A stretch of DNA of 64,000 bases from Methylomonas rosea. Lineage in GTDB: Bacteria > Pseudomonadota > Gammaproteobacteria > Methylococcales > Methylomonadaceae. Location of the stretch: contig NZ_JANIBL010000017.1 of the NCBI RefSeq assembly GCF_024505055.1, forward strand, positions 1 through 64,000. The letters are read 5' to 3'. The notes under the pieces are model-generated. The model did not search any database. It saw only the letters and a list, made by a program, of their open reading frames with translations, and was not told where the DNA came from. Position numbers and translations under genes: made by a program. Shown here in pieces: positions 37,614 to 46,655 of this stretch. Each line of letters starts with the position of its first letter. Position 1 is the stretch's first letter.

Positions 37614-38365
37614 AAGCGCTGTTTTTTTTATTATGTCTGCTGAATGTCTTGTTTTTTTTCTGGAAGCTACATTTTGGTGCGCTGACGCCATCGGTCGAGC
37701 CAGTCAGCAATATTCCGACATTACTGATGGTAAGCGAAAGACAAATCGCTAGGCGTGGAGCACAAATTTCTGCTTATCTGGATAGCGCCGCCGCTGAATT
37801 ACAAGCTAAGCAAGTGACGGACATTCTGCAACGCTTGAATCCGCCCCACGCTGCTTGGATATTCAAAACCAGCACCCATGCTCCTAAGTCAGCAGTTTCC
37901 GGTAGGCAGCAAGCCGCGATCAATCATTGTTACGAGGCTGGACCGTTCAGCGATCAGGACGCGTTGCGGCGATGGGCCAATACTGAGCGTTTAGCTGAGT
38001 TCAAAGCCATCAACAAGTCAATAATTGTCGCGTCGGATTTCCAGGTTTACTACCCCGCTGGAAAAGATGCCGAGCAAACCCGTATCAATAAGATGATGTT
38101 AAAAGCCAAAGGATTTAACGATGTGTGGCCGGTAAGCGATGGCGACATCAAGGGGGCTATATCGCTCGGAGTGTTCAACGACCGGCAGCGCGCAACGCTT
38201 TATAAAAATCAGTTGGCCGACCAAGGTGTAAAAGCGGAGATCAGGCAGCGCAACAAGCTCCGAGATCAATTGTTCATTCGGTTCTTTGCGGCCCAAGGCA
38301 CTAGTTTCAAGAATGTTGGGTACACGCGTCTGGCCGATTTAGACTGCGGAAATGCGTTGAAATAA
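37610..38365 (+). CDS. Membrane-anchored SPOR-domain protein
   Basis: A 251-residue protein with an N-terminal membrane anchor (KALFFLLCLLNVLFFFWKL) and a C-terminal SPOR-like fold around residues 165-240 (AISLGVFNDRQRATLYKNQL). SPOR domains bind glycan strands stripped of stem peptides at division sites. An internal CYEAGPFSDQDAL segment resembles a first SPOR-like strand. The birA-coaX-SPOR order supports the assignment. A terminator follows. Confidence 0.82.
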   Translation: MKALFFLLCLLNVLFFFWKLHFGALTPSVEPVSNIPTLLMVSERQIARRGAQISAYLDSAAAELQAKQVTDILQRLNPPHAAWIFKTSTHAPKSAVSGRQQAAINHCYEAGPFSDQDALRRWANTERLAEFKAINKSIIVASDFQVYYPAGKDAEQTRINKMMLKAKGFNDVWPVSDGDIKGAISLGVFNDRQRATLYKNQLADQGVKAEIRQRNKLRDQLFIRFFAAQGTSFKNVGYTRLADLDCGNALK

Positions 38366-38411
38366 GTGCCTGATGCCGACCGCGTTGATACTGACGCGTT
38401 AAGTGACTTTG

Positions 38412-38450
38412 AGCCGGATGAGACAAATTTAGTTTCATCCGGCTTTTTTA
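38412..38450 (+). terminator. Rho-independent terminator after birA-coaX-SPOR
   Basis: AGCCGGATGA pairs with TCATCCGGCT, followed by a T run. The remaining sequence to 38757 is AT-rich leader of the next gene with no recognised element. Confidence 0.92.
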
Positions 38451-38757
38451 TGTGTGCAGAATTACCTAGTCGCGGTTTCAAATTCAAAACGCACCGATTT
38501 GGTGACTTTTTTATCTAAAAGGCAGAAATCCTTCGTAACGTGTCGGTAATATTTACACCTCGTGCTTTGTGTGTCTGTAAGCTTTTGAAATAGAACAAAA
38601 ATAAATATGGCATTATATTTGCTAATCTATGTATGAGTGGGTATTTGTATATATCCACTCCCCTTCTTGGTTGGAATTGAGGAACAATTTCAACTGCGGA
38701 GTAAGGTGGTCAAAAGGATGACCAATTGTTAACGTTAATTTTAAATGGGGAATATCC

Positions 38758-39258
38758 ATGAAAACGCTTTTATCTTTAAAACTTTGGCTTGCTGTTTGCC
38801 TGTTTGCAGTTTCGACTGTAAGTTCGGCTGGCATCATTTGGGAATCAACATCAGAAGATAGCGAATTTTTCGCTCCTAGTTTTCTGACACCTTCAAGCGA
38901 GACCTTTGGTATTTTTTCCGCTGGCGCCGATCTGAGTAGTGCTGCGCCATTGGAAACCTTTACCGGTTTTAAAAGTTATGGCTCTGCTAGCCCTTTTAAA
39001 TTGGCTCTATGGACTACAAGCGGCTGGATTAGCGAATCCGGTAGTCTTGCATTCTCAGGTGATGATTACCTGTTGAGCTTTCTTAAACCAGGCTTGCTGA
39101 CCAATAACTTGGTCTTATTGTATGGCGTTGATATCAAAGCAGCAGCGGATCAAAATCCAGTCTCTGGCGTACCTCTCCCTGCCTCTGTATGGTTTATGAC
39201 TAGTGCTTTGTTGGGTTTCCTGTATACCGGTCGTCGTAAAGCGGCCGTTCAAGCCTAA
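38758..39258 (+). CDS. Small exported protein with PEP-CTERM-like (VPLP) sorting tail
   Basis: A 166-residue protein with a signal peptide (LWLAVCLFAVSTVSSAG, cut near 24) and a C-terminal VPLPASVWFMTSALLGFLYTGRRKA: a short motif, a hydrophobic helix and basic residues, as in PEP-CTERM proteins processed by exosortase. The middle is Ser/Thr/Ala-rich beta-type sequence without a known domain. Exosortase is not in the window. TGGGGAATATCC precedes the ATG. A terminator follows. Confidence 0.8.
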   Translation: MKTLLSLKLWLAVCLFAVSTVSSAGIIWESTSEDSEFFAPSFLTPSSETFGIFSAGADLSSAAPLETFTGFKSYGSASPFKLALWTTSGWISESGSLAFSGDDYLLSFLKPGLLTNNLVLLYGVDIKAAADQNPVSGVPLPASVWFMTSALLGFLYTGRRKAAVQA

Positions 39259-39273
39259 TTATTTCGGGCTTTT

Positions 39274-39310
39274 AAACCGGATGGAGTCTAGTGCTCCATC
39301 CGGTTTTTTT
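39274..39310 (+). terminator. Rho-independent terminator after the sorting-tail gene
   Basis: AAACCGGATGGAG pairs over 13 bases with CTCCATCCGGTTT, loop TCTAGTG, then seven Ts. Confidence 0.93.
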
Positions 39311-39394
39311 ATGTCTGTTGAAAATATCGGATTCATATATCTCTAACTCGGTAATGCAATAGTTGATGCTCAGCTAGCTGAGGCTGAGCAGTTT

Positions 39395-39511
39395 ATGTAT
39401 GCAATGGGCTATAAAGCCAGCGTCGGTATCGATTTTAGATCAGAGTTTTTGATGTACTCATTGGACGCAAACATTGGTTTGCTTTTAGAGAAATACGACG
39501 TCAATTCTTAG
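39395..39511 (+). pseudogene. Possible gene remnant
   Basis: A 38-codon open stretch (MYAMGYKASVGIDFRSEFLM and onward, ending EKYDVNS) with protein-like composition but stop codons upstream and no ribosome site. It may be the decayed end of a lost gene. Low support. Confidence 0.18.
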
Positions 39512-39529
39512 TCTTAGTCTTGGTCTTAG
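39506..39529 (+). repeat. Short tandem repeat, TCTTAG x4 (one copy varied)
   Basis: Four adjacent hexamers TCTTAG, TCTTAG, TCTTGG, TCTTAG at the end of the open remnant. Confidence 0.7.
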
Positions 39530-39569
39530 TGCCAAGTGGTAAATCAGTGTTAGTTTTTATGAACCTTGC

Positions 39570-39662
39570 ATTTGCAACTCGTCATTCCCTCGAAGGCTGG
39601 AAGCGTTAAGCCGCGCAGCGAATCCAGTATGGCCCCCTAGGCTCCCGCGCCATAGCGGGAGC
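39570..39662. repeat. REP-like intergenic hairpin element
   Basis: The stretch includes GTCATTCCCTCGAAGGCTGG and GCGAATCCAG, resembling the widespread GTCATTCCCGCGAAGGCGGG/AATCCAG type, and ends in the perfect stem GCTCCCGC/GCGGGAGC (39641-39662, loop GCCATA). It lies just downstream of the minus-strand gene ending at 39683. Confidence 0.5.
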
Positions 39663-39682
39663 GCCGATATGTAAGGGCAGGG

Positions 39683-40321
39683 TCAATAATTGCTTTTCTT
39701 CGCTGTTTTTCTGCTAAGAAACACGCCGAGAGCGCTACCGAATAGCCAAATTGGTGCAGGCAATGGAACTGGCTGAACGGAGCCGGATACAGGTTTGAAC
39801 GACACCAGTCTCAATAAATCGCCATTCAGAAAATCGTTATTCGCCGCCAGGGTAAAATAACCGGAACTGGTTGGCGCCGAGGACCCGGCTTTGGCGTAAA
39901 GATTAAATTCACCCGCATTGCCGTCCCATCTAGCGCTTGTTCCCCAGCCGCCACCTTGTGTCCACTGCCCAAGCAATTGTTGGCTAAAGTCCAGCGTTTC
40001 TCCTGCGCTATCCCAGGTCGCAAAATCGAAATCGGTCATCTGAAAAGTGCCGTTTCCTAAGCCTCCTGTGGCGTTGGAAACGGTCAATGTGAAAGCTTTG
40101 ATTACCTCATTGCTACCCAAATCAAGAAAAGTCGAGCCTGGATTAGGAATCAGTTGGTCGTCCAGGCTGATGAGGCCTTGCGCTGTGGCAGCGTTTCCAA
40201 ATGCTAAGCCGCTGTAATCCAAACTAAAAGTAAGTATTGCGGCGTGAGCGTTGCTGACCGTGCATATTGGGATTAGTGCAATCAGGCTGGTTTTAAATAG
40301 TTGTTTGAGCTGTGTGTTCAT
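39683..40321 (-). CDS. Exported protein with PEP-CTERM-like (VPLP) sorting tail
   Basis: A 212-residue protein: signal peptide ending SNAHA (~28), a Gly/Asn/Thr-rich beta domain with no recognised family, and a C-terminal VPLPAPIWLFGSALGVFLSRKTAKKS. Same tail class as the proteins at 38.8, 45.1, 51.3 and 55.2 kb. Not the same sequence as those in its central domain. Probably surface-exposed or released. Confidence 0.8.
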   Translation of the reverse strand: MNTQLKQLFKTSLIALIPICTVSNAHAAILTFSLDYSGLAFGNAATAQGLISLDDQLIPNPGSTFLDLGSNEVIKAFTLTVSNATGGLGNGTFQMTDFDFATWDSAGETLDFSQQLLGQWTQGGGWGTSARWDGNAGEFNLYAKAGSSAPTSSGYFTLAANNDFLNGDLLRLVSFKPVSGSVQPVPLPAPIWLFGSALGVFLSRKTAKKSNY

Positions 40322-40444
40322 GGTCGTTCTGTTATTAATAAATAAGGAGCCACCCGGATTTGGCAGACTGTAAGGGTGCGGTACGAGTGGCTTGATAGTT
40401 TGCAGAAATGCCGGGACTAGAGCAGCCAGCCCCGGCTAATAGTA

Positions 40445-42595
40445 CTAACCGCCGCTGACGATCATGGTTCGCGCCTGATTCTTCAGATTTATAGCGTTTT
40501 GCATGAGCGTCGAGCGGTTTGGATAAAACTTATTCGTGGCTTGTGTTTCGTAATAAAGTGCTTGTTGCAGTTTATCCAACGCATCCGGATAGGGATTGAT
40601 CACCGCTTCCTTGAGCACGTCGATAGCATCCTGAGTATCGGCAATCGCCAATTTCAAGGTTTTAACGCTTTGATCGCCGCTCAATGCAATGGCTTTTTGG
40701 TCCAAAAGATTAGAGCTGCGGATGTTTTCCAGCACGTTGATCGAACGCAGGAATAGGGCTACGGCAATAACTTGCGACGAATCCAGCTTGCCTTGACGAT
40801 TAGCTTTGCTTGAGGTGAATGCGCCTGGCGAACTGTTAAATGCGTCGGAGCTGTAAAAAGCCACGGTCTCTTCCAGTGTGGTGACGCTGTTGTTGTGGAA
40901 GAATGGCGCGGTATCGGCGGCTTCGATCAGCGACGGGGTGTTGAAGCGATTCAAACCGTGATGGCCCGTAGGACGAGTAGTGGTGCCGGCGGGTGCAATA
41001 CTGCCGTCGCTATAACAGGTTTCGTTAAAATTCGGACCGCAATCGGTTTGTAGTGTTTGTCCAAAACCGCCATCGTAGGCCAGATTAGGATCGGCCAAAT
41101 GATGCAACTGGTCGCGCATGCGCTCTACGCCCGTGTCTCGGGTGGGGTTGGCATTGGTGGTTGAGCTGATGCCGCCGGCGTTGGAGTGACAGCCGTTGCA
41201 GTTGCCGGTGGTGCCGAATAACACCGTACCGTCCGCAAGTTTCGGATTGTTTTTAGTGTTGAACAATAACAAGCCGTTTTGTACCAGAGGCGACTTGAAA
41301 TACATATTGGCAAGATTGATTTCTTCACTGCGGCCAAGAGACAACATATAGGCTTCCAAAGCATCCAGTTCGGCTTCGGTAGGCATTCTAAAGTCGATGT
41401 TTTCGGCGCGAATCAGGGTTTTGGGTAAATGCTGCTTGATGGCGCCCTTGGCAAAATCGCGCAGCGACCCACCGTCGGGTGCACCGTCTCCAGACCAACC
41501 GATAGCATGAGTATGCGTACCGGATTGCTGGGCTTCGGGATCGTGAGCATTGAAATAATCGGTATCCTGGGTAAATTCACCATTGCCGTAACCCGGATTG
41601 ACGGTTTTTTCAAAGGTCAGGGTGTTGGCTATACCAAGCAGATGCGATGAGCTGCGCAACACCGGCGGTCTATCGAAGCCATCGACGTTTGCCACGAATA
41701 AACCAAACTGTCTAAGCAGCGCAGGTTTTTCCAGATCGGCCAGCACCGGATTGGTTTCGGCTATAAACAGCGGATCGGTTTTCGGCAGCTTGGCGATGTA
41801 GCTGGGGTCGATGGTGTGGTTATTGTCCGGCCTATGGCAGGTGGCGCAAGTGCGGCCGTTACCGTTAAAGGTTTGTTCGGTAAACAGCTGTTGACCGGTG
41901 GCAATCAATTGCGTCAGTTGTTCGGGAGAGGTGGCAGCTGAAGACGTCACCGCCGCTTGCGCGGTTTTGGGCAATAAAAATTCGAACGCAGCTTGTGCGG
42001 GTGGGGTATTTATTTCCGTCGAGACAGAGCCTATCGTTGCCGCCGGCCAATAGCGCTCGGTGTAATAAAGCCGCTGCAGTAAGCTTGGCGAGCCGAATAA
42101 CAGGCCGCCGGCTTGTGGTGTCTCTCCGGACTTGGCAACTGCGACGGCATCCATCGTAAAGCCAGCGAAACGGTCGCGGTCCAGTTGGGTTGTCAGCAAA
42201 TGTTTATCTTCATGGGAAGACAACGGACCAATTTTGATTGCTTTATCGTTTAGGTTATCGCCGGACTTGTGATTATCCAATAACCAAACATCGTATTGCT
42301 CTTGATTGGATAAGCCGCTAACCGCGACTTGTAATTGGCCGTTGACCAGATTCAACGCTGCTTCGCCGCTGGCGGCGGTAAATTCCCGAGATTGCGCTCG
42401 CGAAAAACTTAAGCCGACACGCAAAACCTCCGGGTTTCCTTGTTCTTCGTGCGCGGATTTCCAGCGTTCGTACACTTTATTTAAAGCGTCGACATTGCCA
42501 TGGCCGGTGAAAGGGGTTTCCGGTTTGGGGCTGAGAGCATAGCCCAAAGCGATTGCGGCGACAAAAGCCAAGGGAATTTTTAATTGTTTTTTCAT
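40445..42595 (-). CDS. Large di-haem cytochrome c peroxidase-like protein with N-terminal extra domain
   Basis: A 716-residue exported protein; the chosen ATG (42595) has AGGA upstream and starts a signal peptide, whereas the frame extends 23 codons further. Residues ~55-170 resemble the anti-sigma-K (RskA) C-terminal fold (EQYDVWLLDNHK, AGFTMDAVAVAKSGETP, GLLFGS). The rest is a MauG/bacterial peroxidase-like core with C250-x2-C253-H254 and C466-x2-C469-H470. It is about twice the size of ordinary di-haem peroxidases, as is the copper-repressed surface protein SACCP of Methylococcus. Substrate unknown. Encoded next to sorting-tail proteins. Confidence 0.85.
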   Translation of the reverse strand: MKKQLKIPLAFVAAIALGYALSPKPETPFTGHGNVDALNKVYERWKSAHEEQGNPEVLRVGLSFSRAQSREFTAASGEAALNLVNGQLQVAVSGLSNQEQYDVWLLDNHKSGDNLNDKAIKIGPLSSHEDKHLLTTQLDRDRFAGFTMDAVAVAKSGETPQAGGLLFGSPSLLQRLYYTERYWPAATIGSVSTEINTPPAQAAFEFLLPKTAQAAVTSSAATSPEQLTQLIATGQQLFTEQTFNGNGRTCATCHRPDNNHTIDPSYIAKLPKTDPLFIAETNPVLADLEKPALLRQFGLFVANVDGFDRPPVLRSSSHLLGIANTLTFEKTVNPGYGNGEFTQDTDYFNAHDPEAQQSGTHTHAIGWSGDGAPDGGSLRDFAKGAIKQHLPKTLIRAENIDFRMPTEAELDALEAYMLSLGRSEEINLANMYFKSPLVQNGLLLFNTKNNPKLADGTVLFGTTGNCNGCHSNAGGISSTTNANPTRDTGVERMRDQLHHLADPNLAYDGGFGQTLQTDCGPNFNETCYSDGSIAPAGTTTRPTGHHGLNRFNTPSLIEAADTAPFFHNNSVTTLEETVAFYSSDAFNSSPGAFTSSKANRQGKLDSSQVIAVALFLRSINVLENIRSSNLLDQKAIALSGDQSVKTLKLAIADTQDAIDVLKEAVINPYPDALDKLQQALYYETQATNKFYPNRSTLMQNAINLKNQARTMIVSGG

Positions 42596-42903
42596 GCTTA
42601 TAATCCTGGGTTGAGCTAAATAAGGCTGATGCGGCGGACAACGACGGGATTTGATAGAAAGCACGGTTCCGGATGTTTCTGATCATGGTAACCAATTGAA
42701 TTGTGTTCCAGCGCGGCATCCCCTTCGCAACAGCAATAGCCATGCCTGATTATGTTTCATAGAAAGCTGGTATAAAAATGTCTTAAAAATCAATTGCAAG
42801 ACGTTTTTGTGTTCTGATTTTACTATTTGGGTTCAAGCATAAGAGCGCTGCTAGATGATTTTTTCCATATGTCAAACTTTTAGCTTTCGGGTGAATGGGT
42901 CAT

Positions 42904-42934
42904 ATGCCTCAGGTGAGCGTTATATGACATAGTT
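42904..42934 (-). promoter_or_regulatory. Shared upstream element, copy 1 (contains TATATGACATAGTT)
   Basis: ATGCC (42904) followed after 12 bases by TATATGACATAGTT (42921-42934). The same 14 bases, with the ATGCC part, occur at 50840-50869. It lies ~310 bases before the di-haem cytochrome gene. The rest of 42596-43444, 849 bases, shows no gene; only a promoter-like TTGCAA/TTATAC pair (18 apart, minus strand, near 42770-42800) was noted. Confidence 0.45.
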
Positions 42935-43444
42935 ATTTAGATTGCCGGCAGTAAACACCGCTAGTTTTTCGCCAGTACGTTATTTTTTGCTGAAATAGAA
43001 GAGGAAAAAATTTTGAAGCTTAAAATCCTGCACAAAATTTCCGGTTTCTTTGCGGTGATTTGGGTTTTAAGCTAATTTTTGTTGAGTTGTAGTACTAAAA
43101 ATTAGGTTATATCACCCAGAGCTGGATATTTGGGGCCTACAGCTAAGCTCTTCTGCCGGGGTTTTGGCGGTACTCCCACTGACTGCGTGATGTGATCTGG
43201 GGTCATTCGGGTATTCAGCGATTATTCAGATGTCGGTTATAGCGAAGAAATAATACCCCTCGTTCTGCGTCTATAACGGAACATCATCGTAAACATATCC
43301 ACAAAATTTTAGACTCTGCGGATTCAGTTTCTATTGTCAATACAAGTCGGTGGCAAACTTAAGTCAAGCATTTTTCTTTAAAGACTGCGGGTCGGAGATT
43401 ATTTATGGGCTGTGAGTTTCGAGAGAAAAATGAACAGCTTTGGG

Positions 43445-44974
43445 TCAGAGGTAACCATATTCTTTCAAGTAGGGCTGCAAATAGGCGTTGATTTGGTCGA
43501 ACTGGTCTTGATAGTTTCTCCAGCGTGCGACCGAAGAGGAATAAAGTGGCTGGGCGACTTGGCTAAAGCTGGGGCTGGCGATTAATTTCCTTGCCGCATA
43601 CTTATGAAAATCTGCTGCGGCGGGACTCCATTCGAGGTCTAAAAATTGAAAGACACTGCGGAAGGTGGGTTCGAAATTAGCAATCGCATCTTCGTAGCGC
43701 AATTCGTAATAAGGCATGGTTAATTTGGGTTTGACCGTTTGCCACCAATCCATCAAAAGCGCGTAAAAGCGCGCTGTGCCCTCCCATGTTAAAAGGTGTA
43801 CTGTCGATGGATTTGGCGTCATGGTCTGCATGAAGCAGCTTAAGCAGACGTCGCGCGGGTCGCGTAATAGAAATATCAGTTTGGCATCTGGAAATACGGT
43901 GTGGATTAAGCCGATATCAATAGAGTTCATCGTGGTTTTATCGAGAAATGTCCGGTTGTCTATAGTGTCTCCGAACAATGCGCGAGCACGTTGCCAGTAA
44001 AATGAGCGTAAGTGCGTGATGCCTTCAATATTGAGCGAGCGCAGTTGCTGTGGAACGGTTGCGTCCACGTTTCCGGATATTCGCTTCAGTTCATTGACTA
44101 ACGAAACGACTAAGTCGGTTTCGTCAGCAACAAATACTTTGGGGTGTGCAGCTAACACCTCCTGAGTCAGTGTTGTACCAGTGCGCATGAAGCCAACCAA
44201 AAATATCGGTGCAGGGTGGTCTTTTGGAAAGGGCGTATCTGCCCAACGCTTCAGTAATTGTTCATCGAAGTCGGTTTTATAGAGGTTTAGCATTTTAGGT
44301 ACCATGGTATGGTCTTGGCTTTTTACCTCAGGCAACAGGGCCGATACTTCGCCGGCGGCATGGAGATGCTGGAAAACTTCTCCATATTCATGGAGTTTGT
44401 CTAAAGTTTTGGCTAACTCCTTATGGGTGCGAAATTTCTCTTCCGGTTTCAATAATGGATATTGCAGAACTTTTTGTAGTCGCTGTTTAGCTTCTATAAA
44501 TTGACGGTCCTCGATTTCCAGTGTCGCCAGCAATATTGACAGCGTAGCGTTGTCGGGAACCAATTTGACTGCTTGTCGACCGGCGGCAAGTGCGGATTTT
44601 TTCTGGTTCAAGCGCATATAATTCAGCGCTAAAAGTTGGTAAGTACGTACTTCGCGCGGGTTGATTTGAGATGCTTGCTTACATATTTCCAAAGAGCCGG
44701 CGAAATCATTCCAGTGTTGTAATTGTTCGGCCAGATTTAGGCTCATGCCGATATCGCGGGATTTTTTGGCTTTTTTTAACAATAATTGGCCAGACTGTTT
44801 TAAATGGATAAGCCCTTGTTTACGATCTCCAAGCCAGCAAAGTGCCTGCCCAAGGCAAGCCAACACTTGAGGGTCTTTTGGGGTTTCCGTTAATGCTTTG
44901 CTAAACCACTCGATCGCTTCGGGGATGTTTTTATTCTGAATGGCCTGCTGGCCGCGTTGCATGGCTGTGATCAT
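43445..44974 (-). CDS. TPR-repeat sulfotransferase
   Basis: A 509-residue protein. Residues ~1-215 are tetratricopeptide-type helices (AIEWFSKALTETPKDPQVLA, VRTYQLLALNYMRLNQKKSA). Residues ~250-509 form a sulfotransferase domain with the 5'-phosphosulfate loop FLVGFMRTGTTLTQEVL and the 3'-phosphate loop KLIFLLRDPRDVCLSCF. It should move sulfate from PAPS to an acceptor, perhaps a surface glycan or peptide; the acceptor is unknown. No signal peptide. No operon partner. Confidence 0.9.
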   Translation of the reverse strand: MITAMQRGQQAIQNKNIPEAIEWFSKALTETPKDPQVLACLGQALCWLGDRKQGLIHLKQSGQLLLKKAKKSRDIGMSLNLAEQLQHWNDFAGSLEICKQASQINPREVRTYQLLALNYMRLNQKKSALAAGRQAVKLVPDNATLSILLATLEIEDRQFIEAKQRLQKVLQYPLLKPEEKFRTHKELAKTLDKLHEYGEVFQHLHAAGEVSALLPEVKSQDHTMVPKMLNLYKTDFDEQLLKRWADTPFPKDHPAPIFLVGFMRTGTTLTQEVLAAHPKVFVADETDLVVSLVNELKRISGNVDATVPQQLRSLNIEGITHLRSFYWQRARALFGDTIDNRTFLDKTTMNSIDIGLIHTVFPDAKLIFLLRDPRDVCLSCFMQTMTPNPSTVHLLTWEGTARFYALLMDWWQTVKPKLTMPYYELRYEDAIANFEPTFRSVFQFLDLEWSPAAADFHKYAARKLIASPSFSQVAQPLYSSSVARWRNYQDQFDQINAYLQPYLKEYGYL

Positions 44975-45035
44975 TGGATTGGATCAATAGACGTTTTATT
45001 GGAGATAGTTTAACGAATGATGATCAGTGTTAAAC

Positions 45036-45071
45036 AAAAAACCGTTCGGCTGTATGGTGGCCGAACGGTTT
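45036..45071 (-). terminator. Rho-independent terminator after the sorting-tail gene at 45.1 kb
   Basis: On the minus strand AAACCGTTCGGC pairs with GCCGAACGGTTT (12 bp) and is followed by TTTTG. Confidence 0.92.
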
Positions 45072-45092
45072 CAGGATGATGCTATGCGGTGA

Positions 45093-46193
45093 TTAACGTG
45101 ATGAGCGTTTGCGCCGTTGCACGCCGATCATGCCCACAAATGCGCTACCGAATAGCCAAACAGCGCCGGGGACCGGTACCGAGGAGATGGTTAGTTGATA
45201 GTCGTTGCGAGTTTCTGTCCAGTCGCCGCCCATGAAGCCCCCCAGATAGATCGTATAGACTTGGCCGGCTTCGGCTAAAAAGGTGGCGTTATTCCCGGAA
45301 GTGTCATCCAGGATGAGGTTGGCAAGTGTTAAGCCTGTGGTGCCGAAGGGATTCGAACCTGTTATTGGGTTAACATTGTCGCCAACAGCTAGTGCGTCGG
45401 CGTTAGACACGGCATGCCAACCTGAGTGATGACTGTATCGTTGTGAAGTCGATGTTGGGGTTTTGGTATCCATCCCTTTGAATACGGTAAAACCATAGTC
45501 AGGAGTTTGGTTGGTATCCCCGTTGCCTAATAAGCTGGAAATGGAAAGCGTGACGACTTGTGTTACTGAGGAGCGAAATAAACCGATGTCGGTGTCGTGC
45601 CGCCAACCTGTGCCGGAACCGAGAGGGTCTACCGGCGTTCCTGCTGGTGTTCCCGCAAGTCCGCCGTCATGCCAAGCGCCTTTGGCGGTATCAATATCGG
45701 CATAGTTAAAAATCGAACCGTCGCTGAGCGTCGTATTTTGGTAGCGGCTATGGGAGTCGAGCTTCGAAACCACGGCAGTATTACCGGCGCCGATTTCGGC
45801 GGTCCAATTTAGAGTCTGCATGCCGATGTAACCGAATTGGCCGGTACCTACCGCATTGGCGCTTCTCGGGTCGCCACCCACCCAGGGCACAGCGCCGTTG
45901 CCGCCAGCGAGCACGGCGGTAGCATTGTTGCCGGGTCCGCCAAAACTTCCTGGGGCGGCTCCACAAGTTCCCCCCGCGACCGCGCCGCATGTTGCTACTC
46001 CGTTAGTTGTTGTGCGCATCCAGCCATCGGTACCTGTTCCACCGGACACTAAATCATTCGGCGCGTTGCGGTCGTGATTGAATGCATTGTATGACACTAC
46101 AGCAGATGCCGATGCATCGGATAGCGTTAACATCATGGTTGTTCCGGCCAAGGCCAGACTTATAGCGTGGGATAACTTGGTCTTAAGTATCAT
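45093..46193 (-). CDS. Exported protein with PEP-CTERM-like (VPVP) sorting tail
   Basis: A 366-residue protein. The ATG at 46193 is chosen because GAGG lies just upstream and a signal peptide (SLALAGTTMMLTLSDASA) starts there; the frame is open 37 codons further. The body is Gly/Asn/Thr-rich and not in a family I recognise; it has scattered aromatic and His pairs (SQRYSHHSGWHAVS). The end is VPVPGAVWLFGSAFVGMIGV with RRKR. A terminator follows. The 462 bases upstream (46194-46655) show no other gene. Confidence 0.8.
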   Translation of the reverse strand: MILKTKLSHAISLALAGTTMMLTLSDASASAVVSYNAFNHDRNAPNDLVSGGTGTDGWMRTTTNGVATCGAVAGGTCGAAPGSFGGPGNNATAVLAGGNGAVPWVGGDPRSANAVGTGQFGYIGMQTLNWTAEIGAGNTAVVSKLDSHSRYQNTTLSDGSIFNYADIDTAKGAWHDGGLAGTPAGTPVDPLGSGTGWRHDTDIGLFRSSVTQVVTLSISSLLGNGDTNQTPDYGFTVFKGMDTKTPTSTSQRYSHHSGWHAVSNADALAVGDNVNPITGSNPFGTTGLTLANLILDDTSGNNATFLAEAGQVYTIYLGGFMGGDWTETRNDYQLTISSVPVPGAVWLFGSAFVGMIGVQRRKRSSR

Positions 46194-46655
46194 TGATATA
46201 CCTCGTCGTATAAAAAGTAGTGATTCATTCGAATCTGCTGTGTGGCAGCTATGCGAAACCGGTTTTATGGCTTGATTTGTATGACTCGGCTCTTGGGTGG
46301 TCAATTCTGCATACTGACAAGCATAGAAAAACGTATGTTGCGAACTATCAAAAGCACAATTTATGCCATCAGGTTTTAGATGTTTGCTGTAGGGCCCTAG
46401 CCGCTTCTGCGGGAGTTTGGGGGCAGCGGTCCTGAAAAAAATAGGTTATTTCACACACTGTCATGGCAAAAAGCCTGTTTGGCTGGCTTGGCCATCGATA
46501 GTATTAGCTAAGGTAGATTGGGTTAGCTCGTAAGCGATTACGCCGCGATCAACATAAAGCAGAGGAATATGTAGCGAAAGAACATCGGCAACCTTTAGAA
46601 GGGGGTATTCTGTTCAGTCGGCGATTAGTTTTTATGCTTTATAAGCCTGAAGACA

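Noticed and set aside
43080..43330. Possible repeat shared by the gaps at 43.1 and 46.4 kb (both have AGGTTAT and CTTCTGC)
   Set aside because: Only scattered short matches; no consistent alignment.
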